DNA of 64,000 nt from Flavobacterium lindanitolerans (lineage in GTDB: Bacteria; Bacteroidota; Bacteroidia; Flavobacteriales; Flavobacteriaceae), in contig NZ_PJND01000007.1 in assembly GCF_002846575.1 (NCBI RefSeq), forward strand, positions 1,302,001 through 1,366,000. Reading direction: 5' to 3'. Position numbers and translations under genes: made by a program. Shown in pieces: positions 56,213-64,000 of the stretch. Positions within the stretch are counted from its first letter, which is position 1; the number at the start of each line of letters is the position of its first letter. The notes below the pieces were generated by a model, which was not told the origin of the DNA, did no database searches, and saw only the letters and a program-made list of their open reading frames with translations.

Positions 56213-59200
56213 ATGAGATCTAAGTTCAAATGGATTTTTGCGCTTTTACTAGCGTTTTCAATGCAGTTTTCCTTCGCACAGGAGAAAACTATTTCTGGTA
56301 CAATTACCGATGGTCAGGGCTTGCCATTGCCAGGTGTTAATGTTGTAGTTAAAGGAACAGCTCGTGGAACACAGACTGATTTTGATGGTAAATATTCCAT
56401 CTCAGCAAGTCAGGGTGAGGTTTTGCAGTTTAGTTTCGTAGGTTATAAAACTTCAACGGCAACTATTGGGGCTTCAAGCGTAGTAAATATGGCTATGCAA
56501 GAAGGTGACGAGATGCTTAATGAAGTAATTGTTACTGGATATACAAGTACCAAAAGACCTAAAAGTTTGGCGGCAGTAAACTTTGTAAGTATTGATGAAG
56601 TCGAAGAAAGATCAAATGCTTCGGTAATTCAAAACCTTCAAGGTATGGTTGCTGGTTTGAATATTGGTACTGGTAGTGGTCAGCCTGGAGCTGATAGTAC
56701 TATCCTTCTTAGAGGTGTTGGGTCGATCAATGGTAACATAGAGCCATTGTTTATTGTTGACGGTATGCCTGTTGATGAAGATGGATTCAGATCTATAAAC
56801 CAAAATGATATTGCATCGATTGCGGTTTTAAAAGATGCGGCTGCTACTTCTATTTATGGTAACAGAGGTGCTAATGGTGTTATTGTAATTAATACTAAGA
56901 GTGCTAAATTTGGGCAAAGTTTAGAGGTTAAATATCGTGGACAGTATGGTATTACTGAGCTTCAAAAGTTTAATATTGATGTGATGAACTCTAGACAAAT
57001 TTTAGAGTTCCAGAAAAAATATAATGACGGTTTAGGAAGTACTTTGACTGATGCTGAAATTGCTGAGGCTGCTTTGGTTAATACAAATTGGAGAGATGTA
57101 TTCTTCAGGACTGGTGTTACTCAACAACATGATATTTCATTTTCTTCGGGTTCTAAAAACTCAAGAAACTTTACATCTATCGGTTTTATGGATCAAGATG
57201 GTATCTTCATCAATACAAACTTTAAAAGATTTAACTTTAGAAATAACTTCAACGGAAAATCAGATAACGAAAAGTTTACTTATGCTTCAAACATCAATGT
57301 TAACTTCTCTAGAAGTACAGGTATAGATGGTGCTGGTTCTAACGCAACATTCTTTGCTCCTTTTACGGCTGCTATCAGAGGTTTACCTTATGTTGATTCA
57401 ACAACAAAATTACCGTATAATGATGTGGCTGCACTTTCACCAACTAATGCTCCTTTAGTATTATTGGATGCTTCTAGGATGAATACGGATGTTGAAGATG
57501 AGCTTAAAATCTTAGCTAATTTTAATGCAGATTACAAAATAACTGACAATTTTACTGCAGGTATTAACTTAGGGGTTGATTACTCAACTTTTAATAACTT
57601 AGAAATTTTAGATCCGTTAAGTTTACTAGGGCCTTTCCAAGTTGATGCCCGTGCTCAATTCGGTGGTATTCATGATGAGTCAACTTCAAGAGATTTTAGA
57701 TTTAACAGTACTACTTATTTGAAATATAATAAAGTATTTAATGACAAACACTCGTTAAATGTAGGTTTATATACAGAATACTACAAAGCTCACTACAATG
57801 GATTTAACTTCCAGAAGAGAGGTTTGGATCCTAGATTGACTGGAACTGGATCGGCTTTTGTTCCTGGAACTACTATTGAATCTTGGCAAACATTGCCTCC
57901 ATATATCCCAACAATTGGTTCTTTTAAAGTTCAGGAAGGTTTATTCTCTTATTTTGGGCAAGCTGATTATGACTATGCTGAAAAATATGGTCTTAGCGTG
58001 AATGTAAGAAGAGATGCTTCTTTCAGATTTGCAAATGATAACAAATGGGGTACTTTCTGGTCTGTTGCAGGTAGATGGAATATCGATCAGGAAAGTTTTA
58101 TGGAAGGTTCGGCATTTAATATGTTGAAGTTGAGAGGTTCTTATGGTACTTCTGGTAACCAAAGAGTTGATAACGCACAATACAGTGTGTTGAGTTTAAC
58201 TCGTACGCTTTTTGGAGCCGGTACAGGTTATAACGGAACTACATCGACAGTTCTTACACAATTAGCGAATCCAAATGTACAGTGGGAAGAAATTGCTCAA
58301 ACAAACGTTGGTTTGGATTTCGGAATATGGCAAAATAAATTAAACGGTAGCTTAGATGTTTATAAGAAAGAAACTACTAAACTTTATCAAAGTTCTCCAA
58401 TTTCTCCAGTACAAGGAACTTCTAGTATCAGTACTAACACTGGAAGCTTGGAAAATAAAGGTATCGAGTTAACATTGAACTATAATATCTTCAAAAACCA
58501 AGATTGGGATATCTCTGTTGGAGGTAATGGATCTTATAACAAGAATAAAATTAAAGAATTGCCAGCTTCTACAAATGGATTGGTATTTGGTGGAGGTTCA
58601 ACAGCATTGGGTACAGGTGAGCCAATCGGTTCTTTCTACGTAGTGAGATATGCAGGTGTTAACCCGGCTAATGGTAATCCTTTGTTCAGAACTGCTGATG
58701 GTGGTTTGACAGAAACAATTACAGATGCTAACAGAGTATTTACCGGAAAATCTCAATATCCAGTTTGGCAAGGAGGTTTCAATACAAGTATTACTTACAA
58801 AGGATTTAACCTGTATACACAATGGAGTTTTGTTGCTGATATCTACAGAAACAACTTGGATTTAGCTACTTTGGAAACTGGAACACCTGGTTCATTGAAC
58901 AACGGAGGAAACAGATCTACTACTATGTTGAATGCTTGGCAAAATCCTGGTGATATCACTTCTATCCCAAGAGTTGGTCAAGGATATAATGAAATTGACT
59001 ATATCAACAGTACAGATAGATACCTAGAAGATGCTTCTTACCTAAGATTGAGAAACATTAAACTTAGCTATAACTTTACTTCTGACCAATTGAGCAGAAC
59101 ATTCTTGAAAGGTCTTGGTTTCTTCATTCAGGCTGAGAATATTGTTACTTTCTCTTCTTGGAGAGGTTGGGATCCTGAATCTAACTTTAGATCTACTGAT

Positions 59201-59257
59201 AGAGGTCAGTATCCTACTCCAAAAATCTTTACTTTTGGAACATCAATTAATTTTTAA
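56213..59257 (+). CDS. SusC/RagA-family TonB-linked outer-membrane transporter
   Basis: A 1014-residue outer-membrane transporter. A signal peptide (ending FSFAQ) is followed by a carboxypeptidase-regulatory-like domain (~27-100, ISGTITDGQGLPLPGVNVVV; DFDGKYSI), the EVIVTGYTS segment, a plug (~125-225, with NRGANGVIVINTKS) and a large barrel. SusC works with the SusD lid protein encoded 12 nt downstream to import oligomers through TonB energy. Codons are biased to AGA, GGT and GCT, unlike most of the window, as expected for a highly expressed gene. The ligand is unknown. Confidence 0.94.
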   Translation: MRSKFKWIFALLLAFSMQFSFAQEKTISGTITDGQGLPLPGVNVVVKGTARGTQTDFDGKYSISASQGEVLQFSFVGYKTSTATIGASSVVNMAMQEGDEMLNEVIVTGYTSTKRPKSLAAVNFVSIDEVEERSNASVIQNLQGMVAGLNIGTGSGQPGADSTILLRGVGSINGNIEPLFIVDGMPVDEDGFRSINQNDIASIAVLKDAAATSIYGNRGANGVIVINTKSAKFGQSLEVKYRGQYGITELQKFNIDVMNSRQILEFQKKYNDGLGSTLTDAEIAEAALVNTNWRDVFFRTGVTQQHDISFSSGSKNSRNFTSIGFMDQDGIFINTNFKRFNFRNNFNGKSDNEKFTYASNINVNFSRSTGIDGAGSNATFFAPFTAAIRGLPYVDSTTKLPYNDVAALSPTNAPLVLLDASRMNTDVEDELKILANFNADYKITDNFTAGINLGVDYSTFNNLEILDPLSLLGPFQVDARAQFGGIHDESTSRDFRFNSTTYLKYNKVFNDKHSLNVGLYTEYYKAHYNGFNFQKRGLDPRLTGTGSAFVPGTTIESWQTLPPYIPTIGSFKVQEGLFSYFGQADYDYAEKYGLSVNVRRDASFRFANDNKWGTFWSVAGRWNIDQESFMEGSAFNMLKLRGSYGTSGNQRVDNAQYSVLSLTRTLFGAGTGYNGTTSTVLTQLANPNVQWEEIAQTNVGLDFGIWQNKLNGSLDVYKKETTKLYQSSPISPVQGTSSISTNTGSLENKGIELTLNYNIFKNQDWDISVGGNGSYNKNKIKELPASTNGLVFGGGSTALGTGEPIGSFYVVRYAGVNPANGNPLFRTADGGLTETITDANRVFTGKSQYPVWQGGFNTSITYKGFNLYTQWSFVADIYRNNLDLATLETGTPGSLNNGGNRSTTMLNAWQNPGDITSIPRVGQGYNEIDYINSTDRYLEDASYLRLRNIKLSYNFTSDQLSRTFLKGLGFFIQAENIVTFSSWRGWDPESNFRSTDRGQYPTPKIFTFGTSINF

Positions 59258-59269
59258 AAAAAAAAGAAT

Positions 59270-60760
59270 ATGAAAAAATCGATATTATTATTACCAATTT
59301 TTTTCTTGATGCTTTTTTCGTGCTCAGATGCGTATGATATCGCTCAAGATAATGAATTGTTAGAAGAAGATGCTTACGTTACTATCGGGCATTTAAGATC
59401 TGGTTTGAATGGAGTTTATGCTGCCTATGGACCAGACGGGGGAGGTGATGCCCTTGTTTTCAATGACTTGTTTACAGACAACATGAGAAGAGGTTCGAGT
59501 AATAATGGACAAGGATCTGAAGAGTATAATTTCCTTATGCAACCTAACTCGGATTTGCCTACTGTAATGTGGTCTAACAGATATGCTACTATTAACAGAG
59601 TGAATAGAGTTTTAAGAGCATATGACAGATTGTATCCAAATTTTACTACTGCAGAAAAAAGATCTGCTGATCATATTAAAGGTAATTTATTGGCAATGAG
59701 GGCTTTGTGTCACTTTGATTTATTTCAGTATTTTACTGTTGATTACAAAAATGCTTCTGGATTATCTGTGATTAAAATGGATTTTGTACCAGCATCTACT
59801 TTTGATGTTTTCCCAAGAAATACTGTTGCTGAAATCACTGATTTTATCAAACAGGATTTAACAGATGCTAAAGCTTTATTGAATGGTGCTCTTGCGCTTA
59901 GACCAGGTGAAACGGCTGTTCCGTCTGATATAGCTACATATAATTCAGTTATTTATTTAAGACCTGTTGCTGTTGATTTTATCAGATGTAGACTTGCATT
60001 GTTGGAAGGTGATTATCCAACAGCTCAAAGTTTAGCTACAACTTTATTGGCAGGAACTCCATTAACTCCTAGAGCAGGTTACCAGGCAATGTATACAGAT
60101 GCCAGCCCGGGTGAAAGTATCTTTAAATTATCTAGAGTAATTAACAATAACAGTATCCCAGGTTTGTTCTATTTTAACTTTAGTACTACTGGTCCAATCG
60201 ATCCGTTTTTGTTTGCATCCAGACAGTTATATAACACATTTACTTCTACAGATATCAGAAGAACTGTTATCTATGGTAACATCGTAGCAGGATCACCGGA
60301 AGAAATTAATGCTGTTTTCCCAATCCGTAAATATGTTGGTAGTTCAGATGGTCCAAGAATTAATGATGTTAAATTGTTCAGATCTTCTGAATTGAAATTA
60401 ATCATTGCTGAGTGTAAAGCTAGAAATACAGATCTTCTTGGTGCTGCTACAGAAGTTCAGCAATTGAGAGCAAACAGAATTTCAGGTGCTAATCCACTAC
60501 CTACTTATGCTAGTTTAAATGCTGCTTTAACTGACATTTTGTTGGAAAGAAGAAAAGAATTTGCTTTTGAAGGTCACAGATATCTTGATTTGAAACGTAT
60601 AGGTGGTGAAATTAATGTTGGTGTTGATAGATTAGCAGATGATGCTTTCACATTTAATGCTCCTACTTCTTTGCCAGCGGGTGATTACAGATTTACTATG
60701 CCAATCCCTACGACAGAAGTATCTGCAAATCCTACAATTGTTCAGAATCCTAATTATTAA
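59270..60760 (+). CDS. SusD/RagB-family nutrient-binding lipoprotein
   Basis: A 496-residue surface lipoprotein with signal sequence and lipobox LFSC (C18). TPR-like helices in the N-terminal half (RINRVLRAYDRLYPNF, ALCHFDLFQYFTVDY) and the conserved ILLERRKEFAFEGHRYLDLK near the C-terminus define the SusD family. It forms a lid over the SusC barrel encoded upstream and captures substrate outside the cell. The lipoprotein gene 9 nt downstream completes the operon. Confidence 0.95.
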   Translation: MKKSILLLPIFFLMLFSCSDAYDIAQDNELLEEDAYVTIGHLRSGLNGVYAAYGPDGGGDALVFNDLFTDNMRRGSSNNGQGSEEYNFLMQPNSDLPTVMWSNRYATINRVNRVLRAYDRLYPNFTTAEKRSADHIKGNLLAMRALCHFDLFQYFTVDYKNASGLSVIKMDFVPASTFDVFPRNTVAEITDFIKQDLTDAKALLNGALALRPGETAVPSDIATYNSVIYLRPVAVDFIRCRLALLEGDYPTAQSLATTLLAGTPLTPRAGYQAMYTDASPGESIFKLSRVINNNSIPGLFYFNFSTTGPIDPFLFASRQLYNTFTSTDIRRTVIYGNIVAGSPEEINAVFPIRKYVGSSDGPRINDVKLFRSSELKLIIAECKARNTDLLGAATEVQQLRANRISGANPLPTYASLNAALTDILLERRKEFAFEGHRYLDLKRIGGEINVGVDRLADDAFTFNAPTSLPAGDYRFTMPIPTTEVSANPTIVQNPNY

Positions 60761-60769
60761 TTTATTGTT

Positions 60770-61567
60770 ATGAAAAAACTTTTTATCCTATTGATTTCTG
60801 TTGCATCTTTCGTAAGTTGCTCAGATCCAGATGGAGTTACGTACAATGAGAATTTGACGTATGTAGCTTTTGAAAAAGCTGCCTATAACTTACCGATACC
60901 GGTAAATTCTAGTACTTCAGTTGATATTAAATTTGTTGCCAGTAACAAATCTAATGTTGCCAGAACTTATAACTTAACAGTTGTGGCTGAAGAGACAAAT
61001 GCTAATCCGCTTACTTACAGTGTTCCTGCAACTTTGACTATTCCTGCAAATTCATATGAAGGTATAGCTACTATTACAGGTACTGATAATGACTTAGTAG
61101 ATTTTGCCATTAAAAAATTGGTTATCCAGGTGTCAGGTCTTTCTGCTAAAGAATCTACAGATACTGAGAAGATAACTCTTAACGTTTATGAAGTTTGTCC
61201 ACTTGTAATAAATGATTTCGTTGGTCCGTTTAATATTAACTCATGGTGGTTGGAAGGTCCTTCGACTAATGATGTTATTGCGGGTACTGCGGCAAACACT
61301 CTAGAAATTCTAGATTATTTTGAAAATGCTAATTTTGTTATTAGCTATGATGCTAACAACAATGTTACTTTTGCTCCGCAAAATACAAATGTTTACTACA
61401 ATGACGGTACATATCAAGGTTGGATTTATGCAAGAATGTCTACAGCTCCTGCAAATGTTTCAAAAATTGATCCTTGTACAAACAAAATTTCACTTTGGAT
61501 TAGTTTCTATATTAACGGTGCTGGTGTAGGTTACCCTGATCAGTTAGAAGTTTTTGTGAAACAATAA
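60770..61567 (+). CDS. Surface lipoprotein of the SusCD operon (Calx-beta-like)
   Basis: A 265-residue lipoprotein with lipobox VSC (C17). The middle (residues ~24-140) is an Ig/Calx-beta-like beta sandwich (TYVAFEKAAYNLPIPVNSST; TLTIPANSYEGIATITGTDN). The C-terminal part (VCPLVINDFVGPFNINSWWL to DQLEVFVKQ) looks like a ligand-binding jelly-roll. Such accessory lipoproteins often bind the substrate imported by SusCD. No catalytic motif is seen. A strong terminator follows. Confidence 0.8.
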   Translation: MKKLFILLISVASFVSCSDPDGVTYNENLTYVAFEKAAYNLPIPVNSSTSVDIKFVASNKSNVARTYNLTVVAEETNANPLTYSVPATLTIPANSYEGIATITGTDNDLVDFAIKKLVIQVSGLSAKESTDTEKITLNVYEVCPLVINDFVGPFNINSWWLEGPSTNDVIAGTAANTLEILDYFENANFVISYDANNNVTFAPQNTNVYYNDGTYQGWIYARMSTAPANVSKIDPCTNKISLWISFYINGAGVGYPDQLEVFVKQ

Positions 61568-61596
61568 TTTGAAATTTAAAATATTGTTCCTATCAG

Positions 61597-61634
61597 AAGG
61601 CAGTTATGAATCGATTCATAACTGCCTTTTTTTT
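61597..61634 (+). terminator. Rho-independent terminator of the SusCD operon
   Basis: A 16+16-nt perfect palindrome (AAGGCAGTTATGAATC and its complement) followed by T8, 30 nt after the lipoprotein stop. Confidence 0.95.
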
Positions 61635-61727
61635 ATAATCTGTTTTTGATTTCAGTAAGATTTTATATTTAAAGCTATATATTAGCTTTTTTTATTTATT
61701 TTTGTTATCTTACTAAATTAATTTATT

Positions 61728-63611
61728 ATGAAACACTTTTATATTTTTCTAGGTGTTCTTTGTTCCGGTACTATTTTTTCTCAGTCCAAGGAGGAATTGA
61801 AGAGCGTTATAGAGAATACGAATGTCTCAGAGCTAATGGTTCTGAAAAATCAATTTCAAGCCGAATTTCTTCAGCGTCAACAACGAATTAATGAGTTTTT
61901 ACTGAAAAATCCTAAAATGTCTAGGGTGGTAAAGGATGAGTTTTCCAAGAAAGAGATATATGATGTTTTAGACGGTAAAGAAGTACTTTACTATGAAACA
62001 TCTAATGCAGGATCTTCTGCAACTATTCGTACCAATAGATTGTATTCTGGAGGTTCGTTAGGTCTTAATGTACAGGGTCAGGGAATGAAAGCCTATGTTT
62101 GGGATGGAGGTGGAGCGAGAACAACGCATGTCGAATTTCCCAACAACAAAGTAAATATATTAGACGGTGCTGCTCTTGATGATCATGCTACACACGTTAC
62201 AGGGACGATTGTTGCTCAAGGGCTTACTGCAAATTTGAAAGGTATTGCTTTTGATGCTTCAGCCGATAGTTACGATTGGAATAATGATTATAATGAAATG
62301 GCAACCCAGGCTGCGGTGGGAATGTTGGTTTCAAACCATTCTTATTGGATAGGACAAAATGCCAGATGGGTATTTGGAGCTTATGATAACAGAGCCAGAC
62401 AATTTGATTTAATTGCTTTTAGTGCGCCTTATTATCTTGCCGTTACGGCTGCGGGTAATGATAGAAATGACGTTAATGATCCTTTAGTAGGGCCACAATT
62501 AAATGAAAAATTTGGTTATGACCTGATACGAGGTATGCAAACAGGGAAAAATTTCTTGACTGTAGGAGCTGTGAATCAGGTAACCAATTATACTGGTCCA
62601 GACAGCGTTGTAATGTCTGCTTTTAGTAGCTGGGGGCCTACTGATGATGGTAGAATAAAACCTGAAATAGTAGCTAAAGGTGTTGGGGTTAGATCGACGC
62701 TTGTTGCTTCAGATACTGCTTCTGGGCTTAAAAGTGGTACTTCAATGGCTTCACCGGCAGTGGCAGGGGCGGCATTATTGATGCAACAGCATTACCATAA
62801 TATTTATAACAATTTTATGAAGGCAGCAACCCTAAAGGGATTGCTATTGCATACGGCTGATGAAGCGGGTTTCTATGATGGTCCAGATTATGAATATGGT
62901 TGGGGGTTATTGAATGCAGAAAGAGCGGCGAATGTTATCACAGGTAAAAATACAGGTGCTACTATAATAGATGAATTGACTTTAACTAATGGTGAAACAT
63001 ATACTAAATCGATAACAGTAAATGGTACCGAGCCATTACAGGTTTCCATTTCGTGGACCGACAGAGCAGGGAATGCTAACAGTGGTACTGTTGATTTGCC
63101 AACTTTAGCCCTTGTAAATGACCTGGATGTAAGAGTGGTAAAAACAGATAATACTACTTATTTTCCATGGACGCTTGATCCGGCTAACGTATCTGCTGAA
63201 CCATCAAGAACTCAGGATAACTTCAGAGATAACTATGAAAAAGTACAGGTTGACAATCCTGGTGGAACATACAATATCGTAGTAACTCACAAAGGTACAT
63301 TAACAGGAGGTTCGCAAAACTTTTCATTAATTGTTTCTGGCCCTCAAGTGTTGAGTACAAATGAAGTGGTTAAAATTGATGACGCAATATCAATTTATCC
63401 AAACCCTGTAGCTAACAGTTTGAATTTTGCTGTTACAAATTCAATTGTTTTGTCTGATGTTTCAATTTATGATGTGACAGGAAAACAGGTTATTTCAAGT
63501 AAAGATTTGTCATCAAACTCTATTGATGTTTCAAGACTTCAATCAGGAGTTTACTTTGCAAAATTTGTAAGTGAAGATAAAACAGTTACCAAAAAATTCA
63601 TCAAGCAATAA
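61728..63611 (+). CDS. S8-family (subtilisin-like) serine protease with T9SS sorting domain
   Basis: A 627-residue secreted protease. A signal peptide (ending FSQSK) and a propeptide (~20-95) precede the S8 domain with D126 (VWDGGG), H153 (DHATHVTGT, where the usual HGTH is HATH) and S339 (SGTSMASPA). The oxyanion Asn is in TAAGNDRND. A beta-sandwich (GETYTKSITVNGTEPLQVSI) and a type A T9SS tail follow (ISIYPNPVANSLNFAVTN, ending TKKFIKQ). It lies just after the SusCD operon but beyond a terminator, so it has its own promoter. It may generate peptides for SusCD uptake. Confidence 0.92.
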   Translation: MKHFYIFLGVLCSGTIFSQSKEELKSVIENTNVSELMVLKNQFQAEFLQRQQRINEFLLKNPKMSRVVKDEFSKKEIYDVLDGKEVLYYETSNAGSSATIRTNRLYSGGSLGLNVQGQGMKAYVWDGGGARTTHVEFPNNKVNILDGAALDDHATHVTGTIVAQGLTANLKGIAFDASADSYDWNNDYNEMATQAAVGMLVSNHSYWIGQNARWVFGAYDNRARQFDLIAFSAPYYLAVTAAGNDRNDVNDPLVGPQLNEKFGYDLIRGMQTGKNFLTVGAVNQVTNYTGPDSVVMSAFSSWGPTDDGRIKPEIVAKGVGVRSTLVASDTASGLKSGTSMASPAVAGAALLMQQHYHNIYNNFMKAATLKGLLLHTADEAGFYDGPDYEYGWGLLNAERAANVITGKNTGATIIDELTLTNGETYTKSITVNGTEPLQVSISWTDRAGNANSGTVDLPTLALVNDLDVRVVKTDNTTYFPWTLDPANVSAEPSRTQDNFRDNYEKVQVDNPGGTYNIVVTHKGTLTGGSQNFSLIVSGPQVLSTNEVVKIDDAISIYPNPVANSLNFAVTNSIVLSDVSIYDVTGKQVISSKDLSSNSIDVSRLQSGVYFAKFVSEDKTVTKKFIKQ

Positions 63612-63628
63612 ATCCTTGAAGTATATAC

Positions 63629-63658
63629 AAAACCCGCTTTTAAAGCGGGTTTTTTTTA
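63629..63658 (+). terminator. Rho-independent terminator after the S8 protease gene
   Basis: AAAACCCGCTTTAAAGCGGGTTTT-type hairpin followed by T8. Confidence 0.92.
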
Positions 63659-63682
63659 TGTTTTTATTTTGCTTAAAAAAAG

Positions 63683-63690
63683 TATCTTTG
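63683..63690 (+). promoter_or_regulatory. -7 element of the porin gene
   Basis: TATCTTTG fits TAnnTTTG, 16 nt before the ATG at 63707. A matching TTG at normal spacing was not found. Confidence 0.5.
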
Positions 63691-63706
63691 CTCAAATTGT
63701 ATCTGA

Positions 63707-64000
63707 ATGGCAAAGTTTTTTTATGTAGCGCTATTTTTATTACCACTTTTTGTCTTTGCGCAAACAAAAGACCCACAAACAAAAGGGAATATTGCTGCTG
63801 GCAAAGAAAAAAAGGTTCAATTAACAGAACCTGCCAAAAATGACACTATTGCTACAATTGATATGTACAAGATTATCACTCTGCAGCATGATACTACCTA
63901 TGTTGATACTTCCTTAACCATACAGAAAGAGTATAAATTCAATTATCTACGGAAGGATAATTTTGGGCTACTCCCTTTTGCCAACGAAGGACAGACTTTT
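63707..64000 (+). CDS. Putative porin (3' truncated by window end)
   Basis: The first 98 codons of a longer gene. The start MAKFFYVALFLLPLFVFAQ is a signal peptide. The mature part has a Lys/Thr-rich segment, then ITLQHDTTYVDTSLTIQKEY and KFNYLRKDNFGLLPFANEGQ, which resemble the beginning of the Bacteroidota putative porin family (Porin_10). The rest lies beyond base 64000, so the barrel cannot be seen and the assignment depends on this short stretch. Confidence 0.7.
   Translation, partial: MAKFFYVALFLLPLFVFAQTKDPQTKGNIAAGKEKKVQLTEPAKNDTIATIDMYKIITLQHDTTYVDTSLTIQKEYKFNYLRKDNFGLLPFANEGQTF

Noticed and set aside
56213..61567. Classical polysaccharide utilisation locus
   Set aside because: No glycoside hydrolase, lyase or hybrid two-component gene accompanies the SusCD pair in the window.

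Overview
The window looks like a chromosome segment of a Bacteroidota bacterium, most probably Flavobacterium or a close relative. It is AT-rich. It carries type IX secretion sorting tails, a SusC/SusD pair, gene starts without Shine-Dalgarno sequences, and promoters of the TAnnTTTG type. It also has characteristic dispersed palindromes built on CTTTGCG.

Region 1 (1-15.1 kb) is a metal-resistance region. A CzcA-type RND pump fused to its own outer-membrane factor (5' end outside the window), a CzcB-like adaptor and a zinc/cadmium P-type ATPase form one operon. A large three-repeat T9SS surface protein lies on the other strand. Then comes a copper module: an AraC regulator fused to a metal-binding CxxC domain, a CopA ATPase and two small HMA proteins. 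The copA and first HMA promoters share about 75 bp of identically spaced motifs, and one of those motifs also lies upstream of the regulator. A peptidase E-like gene follows.

Region 2 (15.2-33.4 kb) is mostly housekeeping. It has an AraC regulator divergent from an exported flavodoxin-RidA fusion, an MFS transporter, two identical initiator tRNAs, era, der, an outer-membrane barrel protein, a GH30 hydrolase, the LemA/TPM operon, MerR plus M23 peptidase, alaS, and VOC and SRPBCC proteins.

Region 3 (33.8-36.2 kb) is the most interesting part. It is a compact microviridin-type graspetide (omega-ester peptide) cluster. A 75-residue precursor has a PFFANFLE leader helix, a GG motif and two TMKxPSD cores. 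A terminator/attenuator hairpin follows, then two ATP-grasp ligases. No dedicated transporter or protease is adjacent. Just downstream, a 7-bp tandem repeat abuts the promoter of a GSCFA gene.

Region 4 (36.3-56.0 kb) holds small secreted proteins, a TPR histidine kinase/LuxR regulator pair, an aromatic amino acid hydroxylase with a long C-terminal extension, urocanate hydratase, a Cys-rich microprotein (DUF5522), a minimal HExxH protein, an ACC deaminase homologue, a glucosaminidase, hemL, three Spy-like small proteins, lysS, a GEVED/T9SS protein, lipB and rnhB.

Region 5 (56.2-64 kb) is a SusC/SusD/lipoprotein operon followed by a T9SS-exported subtilisin-like protease and the start of a porin. 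No carbohydrate-active enzyme accompanies the SusCD pair, so peptide uptake is a reasonable hypothesis.
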